A stretch of DNA of 64,000 nucleotides from Nereocystis luetkeana (taxonomy: Eukaryota; Sar; Phaeophyceae; Laminariales; Laminariaceae), in contig JARUPZ010000003.1 of the NCBI GenBank assembly GCA_031213475.1, positions 7,928,740 through 7,992,739 of the forward strand, given 5' to 3'. Shown one piece after another: positions 12,201-27,100 of this stretch (its first letter is position 1; the number at the start of each line of letters is the position of its first letter). Position numbers and translations under genes: made by a program. A model generated the notes under the pieces. The model did no database searches. It saw only the letters and a list, made by a program, of their open reading frames with translations, and had not been told where the DNA came from.

Positions 12201-15200
12201 TGGACACCCAGAAACGACTCACTAGGTGTTTTCGTGTGTACTCGAAGTTTGCGAGCGAGTACTCGTAGTAGTACAAAAAGCTTGCAAAAACGCTGAAATG
12301 TTTCGTTTTATGCAAGGAAGGGAGCGTATCACAATGGCTACACCACATATATATATGAAGCAATGGCCTTCACTGTAATGTTGATGATCTCCAGGCGGAT
12401 GATATATCTTTTTCTCGTAAAGAGCCGTCGTCGAAGATGGGGCGAGAGGAAAAACTTTGTCCCCATGATTGATGGGTACTGCTGTAGTAAGTTTTTGGGT
12501 CCCAAAAAGGGCAAAAAAAGGCAAAAAAAAAATCGGGATATTACCACCAACTATTCTAGAACTATGAAATACGGATCTTGGTTGCTAATCCCTTACTCTA
12601 ATTCTAAGTCGTATGTATATATATGCTGCCGAAATGCCTACGGGCGGGTACTTGACGACGCATTCCTGAGGGTGCCAACGTCCTTTCAGGTTTCGTGTAT
12701 TATATGTAACACCTTGTGGTGCTTTTCACATGATTATATAGTACAGCGGCAGGAAAATAACCGAAGCACAATAATACCGATTTCACAGCAGTATCGGGCC
12801 ATGCACGAGAAGTAACCCGGGTGTTCGAGGCAGATCAGTCGGCGTGTGTGTCCGAACTGCGAGGTACCAAGGAATAGCACGCGTGTCATGGCAATGATGG
12901 AGCTTAAAACGTGCTTGCACGCTACTCGTATATATTTTTAGGCACTTTATCAAGAGCGCACTAAGTCTTACTACTAGTCCACTTCCCTTTTTTTGTTTTC
13001 AGTCTGCCCGTGGGCCCACGAAAAGGCTGGGGCTAACGTTGGGCATTGAGGTTAAGGTTGGGGTTATAGGGTGAGGATTAAGGGCGCATGCTACGTACGG
13101 TAGAGATGCGCCTGCAATTTCATGGGGCTCCTGTCGGTTCTGCAGCAGTAGAGCATGTAGTAGTGACGGCGCTGCCGCAGAAGAGCATGCAGCAGCTAGC
13201 GCAGAGTAGATATTCGGGTAGAAAGTAAAAGCAGAGTGAATTATTTTCTCACAGCACAAGCGCGTCGAAGCTGCCTGTACAGCACGGTTTCCTATCGCCA
13301 TACCCTACAGTACAAAACCCAATATTTTATTGAGTCGTTCTTGCACTACAGACGTATTTCATAGTATTATAAAATATCCTGGCAGCTTCTCTATTCAGGA
13401 GCTCTACATACCCCATCCAAGAACGTTTTTTGTTTTTGGCAACAAAAAAAAAACGCTCCCTTTTAACCCCTTGAGGGCTGCACACCGCACTCCCATTGGG
13501 GGGGCAAAGTGCTTGGAATTAGAGCCATAGCTAGCTTTCTGTACAGTAGTGCGGTGCTGAAGCGGGTCAGCCCATCGCGCAATCACCCCTTGGCCTATAT
13601 AGCCCCATAATAAACGAGAACTACCGTAAAAACAAACATTGCTGTATAGTTTTTTCTCGGTCGTGAAACTGCACCGGTCAGAGATATTTTTCGCCGGAAA
13701 AAAAAGTGCTACTCGTACGTACCTCTACCAGGTATGTACCTTATGAATAGTAGCATACTTCGTAACCCTTCTACTTAGGACAAACTGCAGGCCCGTTTGG
13801 AGACAAAACACTCAGATTCTTGGTAAATTTTGTGCCCGAAAAGGGACTGTGATCCTAAAATGGTTAAATGCTACAAGGTTGACAAGTTAAGGCCAAGGCT
13901 AAGGTCAAGCTTAGGGTTAGGTTTAAGCTCTCTCTCTCCCTCTCTCTCTGTCTCCCTCTCCCTATCTCTTTCTCTCTCCCTCTCTCCTTCGCCAATGTCT
14001 GTCGTATATCTCGTACGTTTACGGTCGCCGTCGCCTCGTCTCGGCGTGCCGCATCTTGTGTGCCCTGCCTCTCCATCCAGATAAACTACCAAGATGTCGT
14101 CCTCCTTTTCAGGAAGTGGCAAGACGCGAAGGTACGTATGTTGTTTTACGTGTCGATAATGTTTAGGTTCCCCTCGGTTTCATCATTTCTTTTTTCGGTG
14201 CATGTTTATGACCGATCAGCATTGGAGCAAGCTCATTCTGTACATTAAGGTCGGATGGCAAACGCGAGAACAACAACAATGGATTTTTCTTTCGGGGGAT
14301 TATGTGAGCTGTCAACGTTGAGGCTGATGCCGCTCATCGCTGTCGGATGGTATATAAACGCAGTGATAATATGAGGAACAGGAAGGATGATATGGCAGGG
14401 TGCGACGTATGGTATCATAGCGTTGCTGTCCGGGCTCTCAAAGTGAGGGCGTGTGTAAACAGGACAACGAGGGCACACGGCTCCTGCTGTTGAATCTGCC
14501 CTTTACGCGTATGTCCGTCACACGGCAGTATGCCTGGCGCACTACTAGCTTACAGATGACTTCTACTTCTTTCTGTAGACCAGGGTGCACTCTGTTAACA
14601 CCTTGAAATATTCTGCAACACGGTAAATTACAGCGGCAAGAATCGTCCCGTGACTGCTGTACTACATGCGTACCCATCTCGAACATGGGGGGGTCACCCA
14701 GCTATCTGCCCGTTCCCCCCGCCCCCGCGTCCCTCCCCCTTAGACTCTTCTCGCGCTCGCCACATCCCTACCCACCCCTCTTCTCTTAGACTCTTTCCAC
14801 ACACTCGTTCTACCCACCCGCCCACTGTCCTACCCGCCCACCCCTATATATTTTACATAGGTTGGGTTGGCGTCGGTTGACGACAACACTGTAAAACGTG
14901 CCGCTCACTGCTTGAGCAAGGCAACCAGGGTGTTGTTTTCTATAGTTTTTTGTTTCTTGATAGTCGGTCACAGATGGTGGTCGAGTTAGATCATAGGTGC
15001 GGGATGGAGAAGCTTTACTCCGCACAAGGGGAATTATCGTATCACGAAGTGTTTATGGCAAGGCACCTACGAGGCAGTTAAAACAGTACCCCCATTGTTG
15101 TCTCTGGAAGTGGCCACTCATTAAAGCTTTCATCCGTGTGCAGGTCCAGGTCCGCCTCACAAGCGATTCTTAGTAGGATGCAGCTCACTCTTCGTGCGAC

Positions 15201-17313
15201 TCTTCGAACGCCTCACGGCGCTTCGCGCTTGGTGCAAGTAATGTCTGCCTGGTTGGTGAAACCCTGACGTGCTCTGTCCCCGCATTGTAGGGATGCAAGG
15301 TATATGGTCGTACAACTACGGCCATGCATTTCACGAGTATACCACCCCACCCCCACTCCCACCCCACCACCCATTCATCCATCGGAATCAGGCCAGAGGG
15401 GGCGCGCTGGAAGAAGAGGTGACCGTCCTTCGAGGCCGCCTGAACGCCCGAAAGTTACGGGCGAAGAGGTCGAGGGAGAACGTGGAGAGCGCCGCTAAAT
15501 CCAAAGCAAAATGCGAGCAGCTGCAGGTAAAATCGTAGCCTGTGTATGGCAAATATTTTCTTAGGCCTGCGTGGGCGCGTGCCACACTACTGTATGCATA
15601 GATAGTGAAAAAATGTGTCAACAGGGAAATTATGCGGGAGCGAGAGCGGGACGGGAGAAAGGAAGCTCGTACTGCCGTACGATAGTTATCCTTTACTTTT
15701 TCTTTTGCCTCCTTTGTTTGAGTTCTGTTTGGGGTTTTCTTCTTACGTATATACGTACTTGGTATGAGGGATCGATGTCTGGGCTGGACCTAGCCCAAGA
15801 CGGTGAAATTTAAATACCGTTATTCACGTACGAGGTACCAGTATATACTTAATGCCTAGAAATACGTTCGGTCCTTTGGGTTGCTCCAAAGATTACGTTG
15901 CAATATGGTTCGACGAAAACAAATGTCTGGTGTACATTGTAGTGCCACAGGAAGACAGCTTGGCCCAGGCTTGGGAGGAAACTAAAAAATAACAAAAGCC
16001 GCTATAAACATATATAAACAACATACATACAGGAATCAAGCGTAGAAACACTCTTTCCTACCAGGTATGAGATAATATATCCCCAAGAGATTTTCAGGCT
16101 GGTCCAGCGTGCCTGGTTCTTGCCAGAAATAGGCGCCCGGTATTCGGCGCGTAAGGTGATCAACCTGAAACGGTTCTCATGAGGATCACGGTAGTTTTGA
16201 GTAGTAGGTACTTGATGGGTAGGGGTACCTCTTTTAGGTCAACCGTTCCTGGCTGATGGGGCTTTTGAAAACTAACTGAGGAGGTGTTGCACCCGATATC
16301 CTTCCGTAGCAACGGACAAGCTGCGTATATTCTTATACGTGTACTGTTTGCGTGCGAAGCAAAGGACCCCCGCCCCCCCCACTTGACGTAAGCTCAATTA
16401 ATTGCAACTAAGTCGTGATGGAATTGTTTTTACACTTCGAACACAATCCAGCACCAAATATCGATCTCTCACAGACAGGTGGACGGGACCCCTTCCCTCT
16501 CCCTCTTGCACTATATATATATCGTTTGGGTGTGCGTCTGTTAGCAACAACACTGTAAAACACGGTGGTCACTACTACTTGAGCTAGACAGCCAGGGCAA
16601 CGTTTTTGTTCTTGATTTTGTTTTTGTTTTTGTTTTCGGCGGTCGGTCACAGCTGGCGCTCGAGTTGTAGATCGGTTGTACGTGGTGGAGAACCTTTTAT
16701 CCGCACGAGGGGAAAAGTAGCAATCACGAATTGTTTATGGCAAGGCAACCCACCAGAGAGGCAGTTACATGGCATCCTCATTGCTGTCTCTGGAAGTGTC
16801 CACACCGGAACTTTTAGCCATATGCAAGTCCGGGGTCTCGGTCAGCCGTGCTCTGATAGCCAGTAGGAGAAATACCCCCCCAAAAGCTGTACGAGCTGTG
16901 TTTTACATTGGCTTTTTGCCTGCCTGCGTCCAGCGATCTGCTCGTTCTGTTATTGCCCGTTTCTTATGCTCATGACAATGTACTAATATTTTGTTTCGCG
17001 TTCGTGCAGGAGAGGCTGAAGACGGCAAAGAGTCTCCTGGACGAGTCAAGACTGCGATCCGCAACACTCTCTTCGAGACTCAGCGATAAATCTCGTGAGC
17101 TTGAAGACGCACGCCAAGAGGCGAGTTTACACCATCGTATTGATTTCACCGTAGAGTTAGGTAGGGTCGATCACTATATTGATACCAGGTAGTTGACATC
17201 GTCTACTACCTCAAACACTACTACTGCTGCTGCTGCTGCTATTGCTCCCACTGCTAATACTACTACTACTGCTACTACTACTACTACTACTACTACTACG
17301 GCTGCTGCTACTG

Positions 17314-17352
<39 letters not shown>

Positions 17353-20300
17353 TCTCAAACACTACTACTGCTGCTGCTGCTGCTACTACTACTACTGCTA
17401 CTACGGCTGCTGCTACTGCTGCTACTACTACTACTACTACTACTACTATTACTGCTACTACTTTTGCGGCTATTACTGCTGCTACTACCTCTACTCTTGC
17501 CACTACCGCTGCTGCTACTACTGCAGACTCTACTGGTATCACAGCAGTAAGGTGTACCCAATCGAGGCGGTCATACAGCAGCCGGCGTACAAATACTTCT
17601 GAAACATGGGTTAATTCAGCACATCCATTGGTTCGGAGATGCGATGACGGGCTCTGCGGTTTCCCGCTACGAGCAGCGCCAGACACCAGCTAGAGTTCAA
17701 CCATGGTGTCGTCTTCGCGCCTTTTCCGCTGGGCCTTGACCACATACCCCAACGGGGGTTGGAGCCTGCACACTGAGACAGACCGACGGACTTTTTTCAA
17801 GACGGCGAAGTTTTTGGAGATTGTTTTTTTTTTTGCTTTTGCGGGTCAAAACAACGCATATGGTTTCTCTTTCTCGTCGCCATTCTCGACAATGCCAGCA
17901 CCAGCATAAAACATACCAGTATATTATTCAGCCTTACCTTCAGCACCAACTTATATTCCTATTACTAATAACAGTTGCGCGTCTATTTCAAATCCAACTT
18001 CAAATGTCTCGTCGACTTCAACGGAAAAGTCAACACCAAAAGTCGACGCCAAATCCAACGCCAACGCCAACAAGAACGTCAACTTCAACATCAGCTTCAA
18101 CGTCGATGTCAACGTCAAACCCACCGCCAACACCAACGGAAATGTCCGCATCAAACGAAAAAGCCTCCTCTTGTACGTTACGTAATGTCAACTTCAGCGT
18201 CAAGTTCTGGGGCTCGTCGTTCCGTTTGTCCGTACCGCGCGATAAAATACACATATCAAGTTCTGCTAACTGCTAACCCGTTCACAGTGTACCAGTATAC
18301 TTACTGCAATCCCCCCCCCCCCCCCCCCCCCCCATAGATTTCGAAGGACGGTTACCCGCCAACCGCTCGCTACGTACGTAGTGCCCTTCCGTACGATCCA
18401 TCTCCCTGGTCCCACAGCCCGTGCCCCGTGGTTCTTGGTGTTTTCTTGTATGTTCGCGTTCTGGCTCCGAAATTATGAACCGGAACATACTTCAGTAACC
18501 GTTCAGCATTCACAGCAGAACCCAAGTGTGGGCTATATTGATTGCCAGAGAGGTACGGCATCATGCAGAGGAAACCTATCGAGCGCTTCAAAAAGCGAGT
18601 GAGAAAAACGAACACCATACGCACGTCACGTGCGTAAGAAAACCGCAGGCTGAGATGCGCAAACACGAGGAAATTTCGCCAATCTATGAATACGTACCAA
18701 TACTGTCGACGTTAGGTCTCACTGCCGGCCGCTCACTGTTGTATGTCTAGACTGTTAACACAACGCTCTACGAACACGGTCGAGGTATGTGCACCAACGT
18801 TTTTTTTTTCTGACGCTCCTCAATTTAAAAAAGAGCTCTCCGTTGTTCATCGCGCGCCTAAACTGGTTTCAGGAAAATCGAACCTTGTTGGACAATCCCA
18901 TGCATGCGTTGCTGTAGGTACCACTATGATCGAAAATACAAGGTAGGTCTCTATCGGCGCAATATGCACAAACGCACCTAAAATAGACCATCAGACTGAT
19001 ACAGCAACCAAAAACGTTTGCAAACATGTCTACAGTGAAGGATATCGGGGCACTACTGCCGCTACTGCTATAGTTGCTCAGTTTCGGAAATAAATCTCGT
19101 AAGCCATTACGAGTAGTGTTTCTTTATATCCGAACATGCCACGACCCCCCTGTACGTCCAGCCTGGGTGATGTAAATACATAGCTACGAAGGTAGGGCAG
19201 CATGTCTGTTTATTGCTTTAATATTTATATATATCCAATATGGGCCGATATTATCGGAGAGTTTTTTTCCCCAAAATTTCCCCCAAACAAAAATGGATCT
19301 TCGGACATTTGTATCAGAGTACGGAGGAGTTCTGTCACGACTAGTGAAATACGACAGAAAGATGTATCAGGCAAGTTAACTTCCACCTATTTGTAAAAAC
19401 ACAAAAAATCAGGAAAGTCTGGGTGAAAAAAAAAAAAGCGCGAAACCCCACCCCCTCCTGACAACTATGGGAAATTCTGGAAATGCAGCTCTCCGATCAT
19501 ATCACCCCAGAAACGCACAGCTTTCAGATCGCGAGCATTTTGATCGAAACTCATTATTTTACAAGCTGTGTGTGACAGTTCAAAATAAATAAATGTTCAT
19601 GTCAATACTTCGGTAGGTGTCCTATATCATGTGCGTGGTATAAATATGTTGTTGCATGTGCCCTGCATGGGTGACTGCTGTGTGCTGCCATTGTTTCTAC
19701 ACGGGTGGGGGGGGGGTCATACGAACGTCGACACAGGCGGCCCCCGTTCCCACCCTCGAGCTTGCGGTGGGTCAACTCCAAAAGGACAAGGCCTCGCTCG
19801 AAGCCTCACTCGCGGAGGAGGGGTGGAAGGTCGAGCAGGAGAAGCGACGGTCTAAGGCGTGGAGGGATCAAGTCGAGGCGCTGAGCGTTCAGGTTAGAGG
19901 ACCAGGGGAGAAGGGGGGCGGGGGGTGTACTCGATAGGAGAGATGTACTCGATATCATGCATGGCCGTAGTCGTACGGCCATAGACCCTCGCAGCCCTAC
20001 AATGACGGGACGAAGCATGTCGAATTTTCACCGACCAGGAAGACATTGCTTGCTGGCACCAAGCGCGAAGCGCCGTGAGGTGTCTGGCGAGTCGCATGGA
20101 GGATGAGATTCACGTTTACTCCTGGAATTCAATCCACGTGTGCATTGTACAGGCAGCAGCAGTGGTGGTATCGTAGAAAAGTCACACCATTTGATTTGAG
20201 TGGGTAAAAGGCGCATACCCACGCATTAAGCGCCACCTTCTGCGCACACCTTGACAACCAATCGAACGGCCCAAGAGCATTAAACTATCCTTGACCGACG

Positions 20301-23300
20301 GGTGGGCTGCATTGCACTAAGAACCGCTTGTGAGGCGGACTTGCATGTGGATGACAGCTTCAATGAGTAGATTTAATTTCCGGTGTAGGCTTTTCCAGAG
20401 ACAGCAATGGGAGTATTATGTAACTGCCTCTTGGGTGCGTTACCATACACACTACGTGATGCGATCATTCCCACTCGTGCGGAGTGAAGGTTATTTACCT
20501 CGCACACATGGTCTAACTCGACAACCAGCTGTGGGCGACCGCCATTAAAAAAAAACGGTACCCTGGTTGTCTAGCTCACGTAGTGAGGGGCATGTTTTAC
20601 AGTGTCGTTGCCAACCGACGCCAACCCAACCTATTTAAAATAGGAAAAGGGGGGGAGGGGGGGAAGAGAGAGGGAGAGGGAGGAGAAGGGGGGGGGCGGG
20701 GGGAGGGGGAGAGGAGAGGAGGGGAAGGGGGGAAGGGGGAAAAGGGGAGGGGGGAGGGGAGGGGGAAGGGGAGGGGGAAGGGGTGTACTCCACCCGCGCC
20801 CCCCTCGACTTTCGGCCGGGGCAGACAACAACTATGCACTGAAAAGCAAGGTATGTTGTTGCACATCTGACTACACTGGTCAATACCACCGCGACGAAAC
20901 CCTAAAAAATAAATCAGACAAGAAACGTGCTGCGGAACGCAAAAATAAGCACAAAATGCCGAACTCGAACCACATACCTTCTTGAACAACGTCCACTACA
21001 CAACATCGCAGACGTTATTCGCAAGCAGTGACCCTGCCTTCTGTGTTTCTTTGCTAGTTCTCCACACCCCTCGCACAATGTGGGCATTAAAAACCTGCTT
21101 GCAGAGAGTGGAGACGCTGAAGAAGAGTGCAGCACACCATTAGGCGTACCGAATTGAGAGAGAGGTCGTCGACACCCTGTGAAGCTTGCTACTGCAACAA
21201 GGAGGGTTTTGCGCCCATAGTGTGCAGAGTGTGTGGGGGGGGGGGGGGGTCGCGGCCACGCGCGCAAGCGAACTGATCGGATGGGTGGTAAGATGGGTTA
21301 TCGGTTGTAGGGTGCCCCCCCCCCGCCTCCCCCCCCCCCGGCAAACACGCCAATGAAGAATCCCAAAAGACGCCGCGGAACACAGGACTCAAAACGTACA
21401 AATCCAACCAACCATCTTAAAAAAATACAAAAACAAAAAAAAGATACTCGACACGACTAAACCAGCAAAAAGCAAAAAAACAAAAAAAGGTTTGATGTGC
21501 CAATCACATTCGAAAAAAATGACACCAAAAACAAAAAAACTCGATTGCTGTGCCGTGTATTGTATGCCTCTTCAGCTCGGCACCCCCCTCACACTCAAAT
21601 CGATCGAGATGGATGGTCAACCCTGCTTTGTTGTATCAAACCGCTCTGTGCCTAAATATAAGGAACTTTTTTCATCAAATGTTATTGTACAAGAGAGTCC
21701 TTGCACCTAGGGACGTATCGTTTGCCTCGGAGATCGAAACTGTCTATTAATACATATATGTCTTGAATGTACTGTTGATTCGTAAGTCACCGCACTGACC
21801 AACTCGAGCCTTTCGTTATTATAGACTTAGTTCACCCATTCACACCCAGTTTATTCGGAATCCCTCTGGTGTTTTTAGTGTCTATTTCCTCTGAAACAAA
21901 CCTCTATCTTTTTCGTGACCGCACTTTTTATTATTGTTGGTATTATTGTTAATATTGTCATTCTTACTATTATTATGATTATGATTATGATTGTTATTAT
22001 TACCAATATTTTCATTGTTATTGTCATTGTTATTAATATTATCATTATTTCTGGCATTAGTGGTACTGTTATTATTATTAATTTAGCGAGTATTGTTAAC
22101 ATTTTTGCTACTATTAATGACTGACGGGATCGGATCCGATCGGATGGACGGACGGCTTGACGGTCGTCGGGCGCCATATACACCTCACCGACGGAGGACA
22201 GGTGGCGCAGGGCAAGGAGAGGCACCGCGCTCTTTCGGGCAGGGGCCACAGGCTCGGGCGAGAGCTCGAGCGCTCGAGGGTGTCGCTCGAAGAGACCAAA
22301 CAGAGAGCCGCGATGGCCGGCGCGAAGGGCAGAGAGCTTCGTCTCAGCGAGGCTAGAGCTGGTCTGCTGGCGGAGGAGCTGGAGGCCGTGAGGGGCGATT
22401 GCGGCCGGCTTGTCCAGCTCGTCAGGTACAAGGATGAAGCGAAGTGCAGCCTGCGCGTACGTGTGCTTGTATATACCTTACCATGCACGTACAGTGTTTT
22501 TTTCGCGTTACTGCCTGCATGAACGTGTGCTGTTACTCGTAGTAACTATACAGTGTACCAGCTTGTATTTACGCTGCGTACTGGTGCTACTACTGTTACT
22601 ACTACTGCGGCGGCGGCTACTACTGCTACTACTACCATTAATACTACTCCTATTGCTACCGATACTACTGCTACTTCCACTCCTCCTCCTACTCCTACTA
22701 CTGCTACTACTACTGCTACTACTACTGCTACTACTACTCCTGCCACTCCTACTACTATTGCTACTACTATTAATGGCGGTATTTGTATTCAGCTGTGCGT
22801 GTGACCCATCGTTTTCGTCTCCTTCGTGACGAACGTCGGCTAGACCAGCGTGGCAAGCCCTGCGACCCCCGTTGCGACCGGCCCCCCGTTAGCCTTAGCA
22901 AGAAACATCAAAGGCATCCGCACATACATACGCCTGCACTAAGATTCCACGTAGCCTGTTGCGCCAGTCATATCCTCTATCCTCCTCACCTTCTCCGGGC
23001 ACATCCACCTCTATAAAACCCAAAGAGTAGCCGTTTTCAAGTGATGCTATTGTTCAGTGAAACACGGCCTATATATTGGACTGCCCTTCCCCCCCCGTCC
23101 CTCCCGTCTTATAACGTCCTGCAAACCTTACCCTGTGCTACCCCCCCTCCCGCGACTGCCGTCACGTCCCTTGTGCGATACCTCCCGCCTACCACCTTCC
23201 TGCCTAAACAATTCCAACTTTTCTTCGACGTTGAAAGTTCTACAGAGGAGTATGCGCAATTCCGTCGGCTGTGGGACGACAGCGGAGGGCTAACGCACGC

Positions 23301-24115
23301 CGATAATGTCAACGGCAACGGCAACGAACACGGTCCACGTTTCTGCAAGGGCGGGCGTTCCGACCGCATTGTCATCGACCACAGTAGCAGAAGCAGAAGC
23401 AGCAGCAGCAGCAGCAGCAGCACCACCAGCTGCGGCAGCAGCAGAAGCAGCAGCAGCAGCAGCAGCAGCCACGGCAGCATCATTCGAACCGGCTGCCCCG
23501 GCGGGTTCGGTGGCGGCGCAACTCTAACCGGTAGTACCGCCAGTCCTCCTCAGCCACCCCCACCCCCCTCCACCCCGCCTTCTTCCCCACTATCACCACC
23601 ACCACCATCACCACCACCACCACCACCCCCACCACAAATATCACCGCACACGATTGCGCTGTCACAGCAGCAGTACGCGCACCCGTGCCCGTTAGGGTCG
23701 CACCCAACCCAGGGACCGCAGTGCGGCTTGGACCCGGGGGTAGGGGTGGAGGTGAGGGTGGGGGTGGAGATGGGGCGCGGGGGTGGTGCTGCCGTTGCCG
23801 CTGCTGCTGCTGCCGGCGAAGATAGGCGAGAATGGGAAGAAGCCATGCGGTCGGAGTGGTCCAGTCCGTCGGACAAGATTAATGGGATTGCTGTTCTTAC
23901 GCCGCCCGTGGTGGCGGGCAAATGTACCGCGGCGACCGGCAGGGCGGTGGTGATGGCAAGGATGGCGGCGGCTGGTGCAGGTCCGGTGGGAGGGGGGGAA
24001 AGACTCTGGATGAGACCGGGCGGAAGCGTGGAGGTGGGACAGATATTGGAGGCCACGACAGGGGAGAGCTCAGAGGCGATAGAAGTTGGGACAAGTGGCT
24101 GCTGCGGCGGCTGGA

Positions 24116-24159
<44 letters not shown>

Positions 24160-27100
24160 CGCGATAGTGGTGGTGTTGGTGGTGTTGGTGCTGGTAGCGG
24201 TGGCGGTGGGAGAAAAGCCTTGAGAAAGTGCCAACGGGCTACGCGATGGGGGCGCATGGACTTGCTTTCAGTTCTGTACCCTCCACCGCCTCTCCCTTCG
24301 ACGGACAGAGGTGAGTTAGAACGAACGCATGGCACGATAGAGGTATCGATACCCCAGGTTTGTCCGATTATCTGTTTTTCTGGGTTTACGCAGCCCCCCC
24401 TCAGCTGAGGAAGCTACATACAGAACGTACCCGGTATATATCCCGCTTACACCTGTTGCAATAGTTTAGGCGATGGGATTGGTCCGTCGACTCAAGCCGA
24501 AGCATTTTCTCAAGCATTCAGTTTTGGGTGATGTAGATGTGGAGTTTCCGAATTGAGGAACCTCAAAACTGTAGGGTTCGGGGTTCGGGGTTGGGGGTTG
24601 GAGAGGAGGGTTGGGAAGGAGGGGGAAGGGGGGGGGGGGGGGGGGGGCGTACTCGATAAGAGATATGTACTCGATCTCATGCATGGCCGTAGTCGGAAGC
24701 GGGGGGGGCGTGTTCATTGGTGACTTGCCTTAGTCATGTGACCATTGACCACGCATTCTCTTCCGAGACGGGGAGGGGGGTGGTAAGAGCACAGCGTATT
24801 TCCTGTTTTTTTGTGTGTGCGGTCCGGATTCCTATGCGACAGTTTTAATCAATTTGCCGCCCTGCGACACATACAGCCTTGCAAAACCGATGATACTAAT
24901 TGGCCTACACCCCGGTAAGTTTCGTGCCCCTCGGGGCTCGTGGCTCCCAAGCTCGCGTGCGACGGCGTGAGCTGAGCTGAGTCGGTCCGAGCTGGGTCGA
25001 GGCAACAAAGGTCGAACAAAAACAGATGGAAAATCGAGTCAAACGCATCCTACAACGACAGAGTGGGGGGTCTACTGTAGTCAAGAAGGAAACCGACAAA
25101 AACGCAAACCCCACGCACACGTATACAGGATACAGCTGAGCAATCTTAGGACGAAAATATATCACAAAAATCCTGGGCGAATGAGCATTGGTTCTGCACG
25201 TACGCGTTGCTTTGATCTCACGAGGCTCGGCCCAAACGTGCACCGTACACCAACAACAGCAGCAACAACAGGTGGGGTTGCTCGGCCGCTCCATCACAGT
25301 GGTGGCGAAGAGAGCGCGTGGGTGCCGCGGGATGCCGCCGGGCTGTGCCGGCGCTTCATTGCAGATTTTGACAGATGCAGGTGTGAGAAACAAAAATATC
25401 AAAGCACCGTGCTTGTTCTCACCGTTTGCATCGTGTTTTTGTTTTCTTGTTCCCCTTTTGCTTGCTCCGTCAGCTGGCTCGCCACCCCCCCTCTCGCTCC
25501 CCTTCCCACGCTCTTTAGCCGCGATTTTTTCAATGTACACTTACCTATGCCAGGCAGTGGAACCTCCCACCACCGCAGAACAGAGGACATTACGTGCTTG
25601 ACCCCATCTCCTCCACAGCAACTCGTCGGTGAAAAGCCGACGTGCTCCGTCACGGCGTTGTGGGGATACATACGAGGGTCTATGATCATACCAATGCGGC
25701 CATGCATGATATCGAGTACCCCCCCGTCCCCCCTACTTCCTCCATCGACCCCCCTCCCCCTCCTCCCCACCCCTCTCCACCCCTCTCCACCACACCCCAC
25801 CCCACCCCACTCCGGCCCACCCCACCCTCGCCATAAGCACATCGCAGCTATGATATGTGTGCCCGAGTGATTCGCTGTTCGCTCGAAAATTTTTGTTCTA
25901 GGCTGTTTGTTGTTCTCATGAGAACCCCCTTGAAAACCTGCCTACCTGGCGTTTTATGGGGGTTTTTTTTTGTTCATGCGCAGTGGGCTTCCCTTGGACT
26001 CGGAGCAGCGGCGTCTGGTTTCGACGATGGTACTGGGACTGAACCAAGCGTGGAGACAGAGGTGCGCGGCGCTGTGCTTCGTGCTCCGCCCACCCTTCGG
26101 CGGAGGGAAACCTTTCTTCGTGCATAGCGGACCAGATCAGATACCCGTAGATCATGCCCACTTCATGATGATCCGGATCTTATGATCCGGATCTTCCAAG
26201 GCCCATAGATAGATAATCTATTCCCGATCTTGCACATTCTAGCGCGTATTTCCGGGTGGGGATCGAAGTAAATAAAGTCTGCACGATCTACAGTTGCGCA
26301 TTTTTCTTGTGGTAGAATTCTTGTGCTTCTGTGGGTCCTGCACGAACTCTCACAGCGGCAGATGAGGAACTAGATGATCCATCGGTAGACAGATCAGATA
26401 GATAGATCAGCATCTGTTCGAGGTGTGGAAACGTTCACGGGTGTTCACGGGTCACGTCGAACCCCACGAGTCGGGTCGGGTCGGGTTGGGTCGGGTCGGG
26501 TCTGACCCGCGAAGGTAGTTATATGTGTTGACCTGACCCGACCAGACCCACGACAGTTGGAAAGTCTTTTGACACGACCTAGACCACACCCGACCCGACC
26601 CGACCCGTGATATTTGATTATCTCCTTACCCGACCTGACCCGACCCGCGGGATTTCAGAAAAGCTCCCGATCCGACCCGAACCGACCCGTCCCGACCCGA
26701 CCCGTTAGGTTTCGCTTGATCCGTAAACTTCGGATCGTGTCGCGGGTCGGGTCACCCAAACCCACGAGAGACTATTTGTCTCGACCCGCGGATCTGGCCG
26801 TAGGTCTGCCTGCACTTCAAAAACAACATAATGTTCTCATGTTTGGACCCCGCAGTGAGATGTGACCTGGCTGTGGTGGGTATGGATTGATGCGGACATG
26901 CGTATATAGACTTGTCAGTGTTTTATGTGTGAAATAGCAGAAAGTGCATATTGGTGCGAAAGAAGCCTTCGAGCAGAAAGCGAGGCCTTAGTTGTTAAGA
27001 GTCCGATCCGCGGGCCGGACCCAGGGGTTCCGACCCGCGGGTCGGCAGAAAACATTTCGCCGGTCGCTCAAGCTGGCCCGACCCGCGAGTGACCTGTTTG

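Noticed and set aside
17174..17693. Frames open on both strands with poly-Thr, poly-Leu, poly-Val or poly-Ser
   Set aside because: They are translations of the TAC repeat in an intron; all frames are open at once.
20805..20850. Extra exon of the coiled-coil gene (NNYALKSK before GTATGT)
   Set aside because: The donor is good, but the required start phase does not match the phase-0 end of exon 5, and the acceptor is weak.
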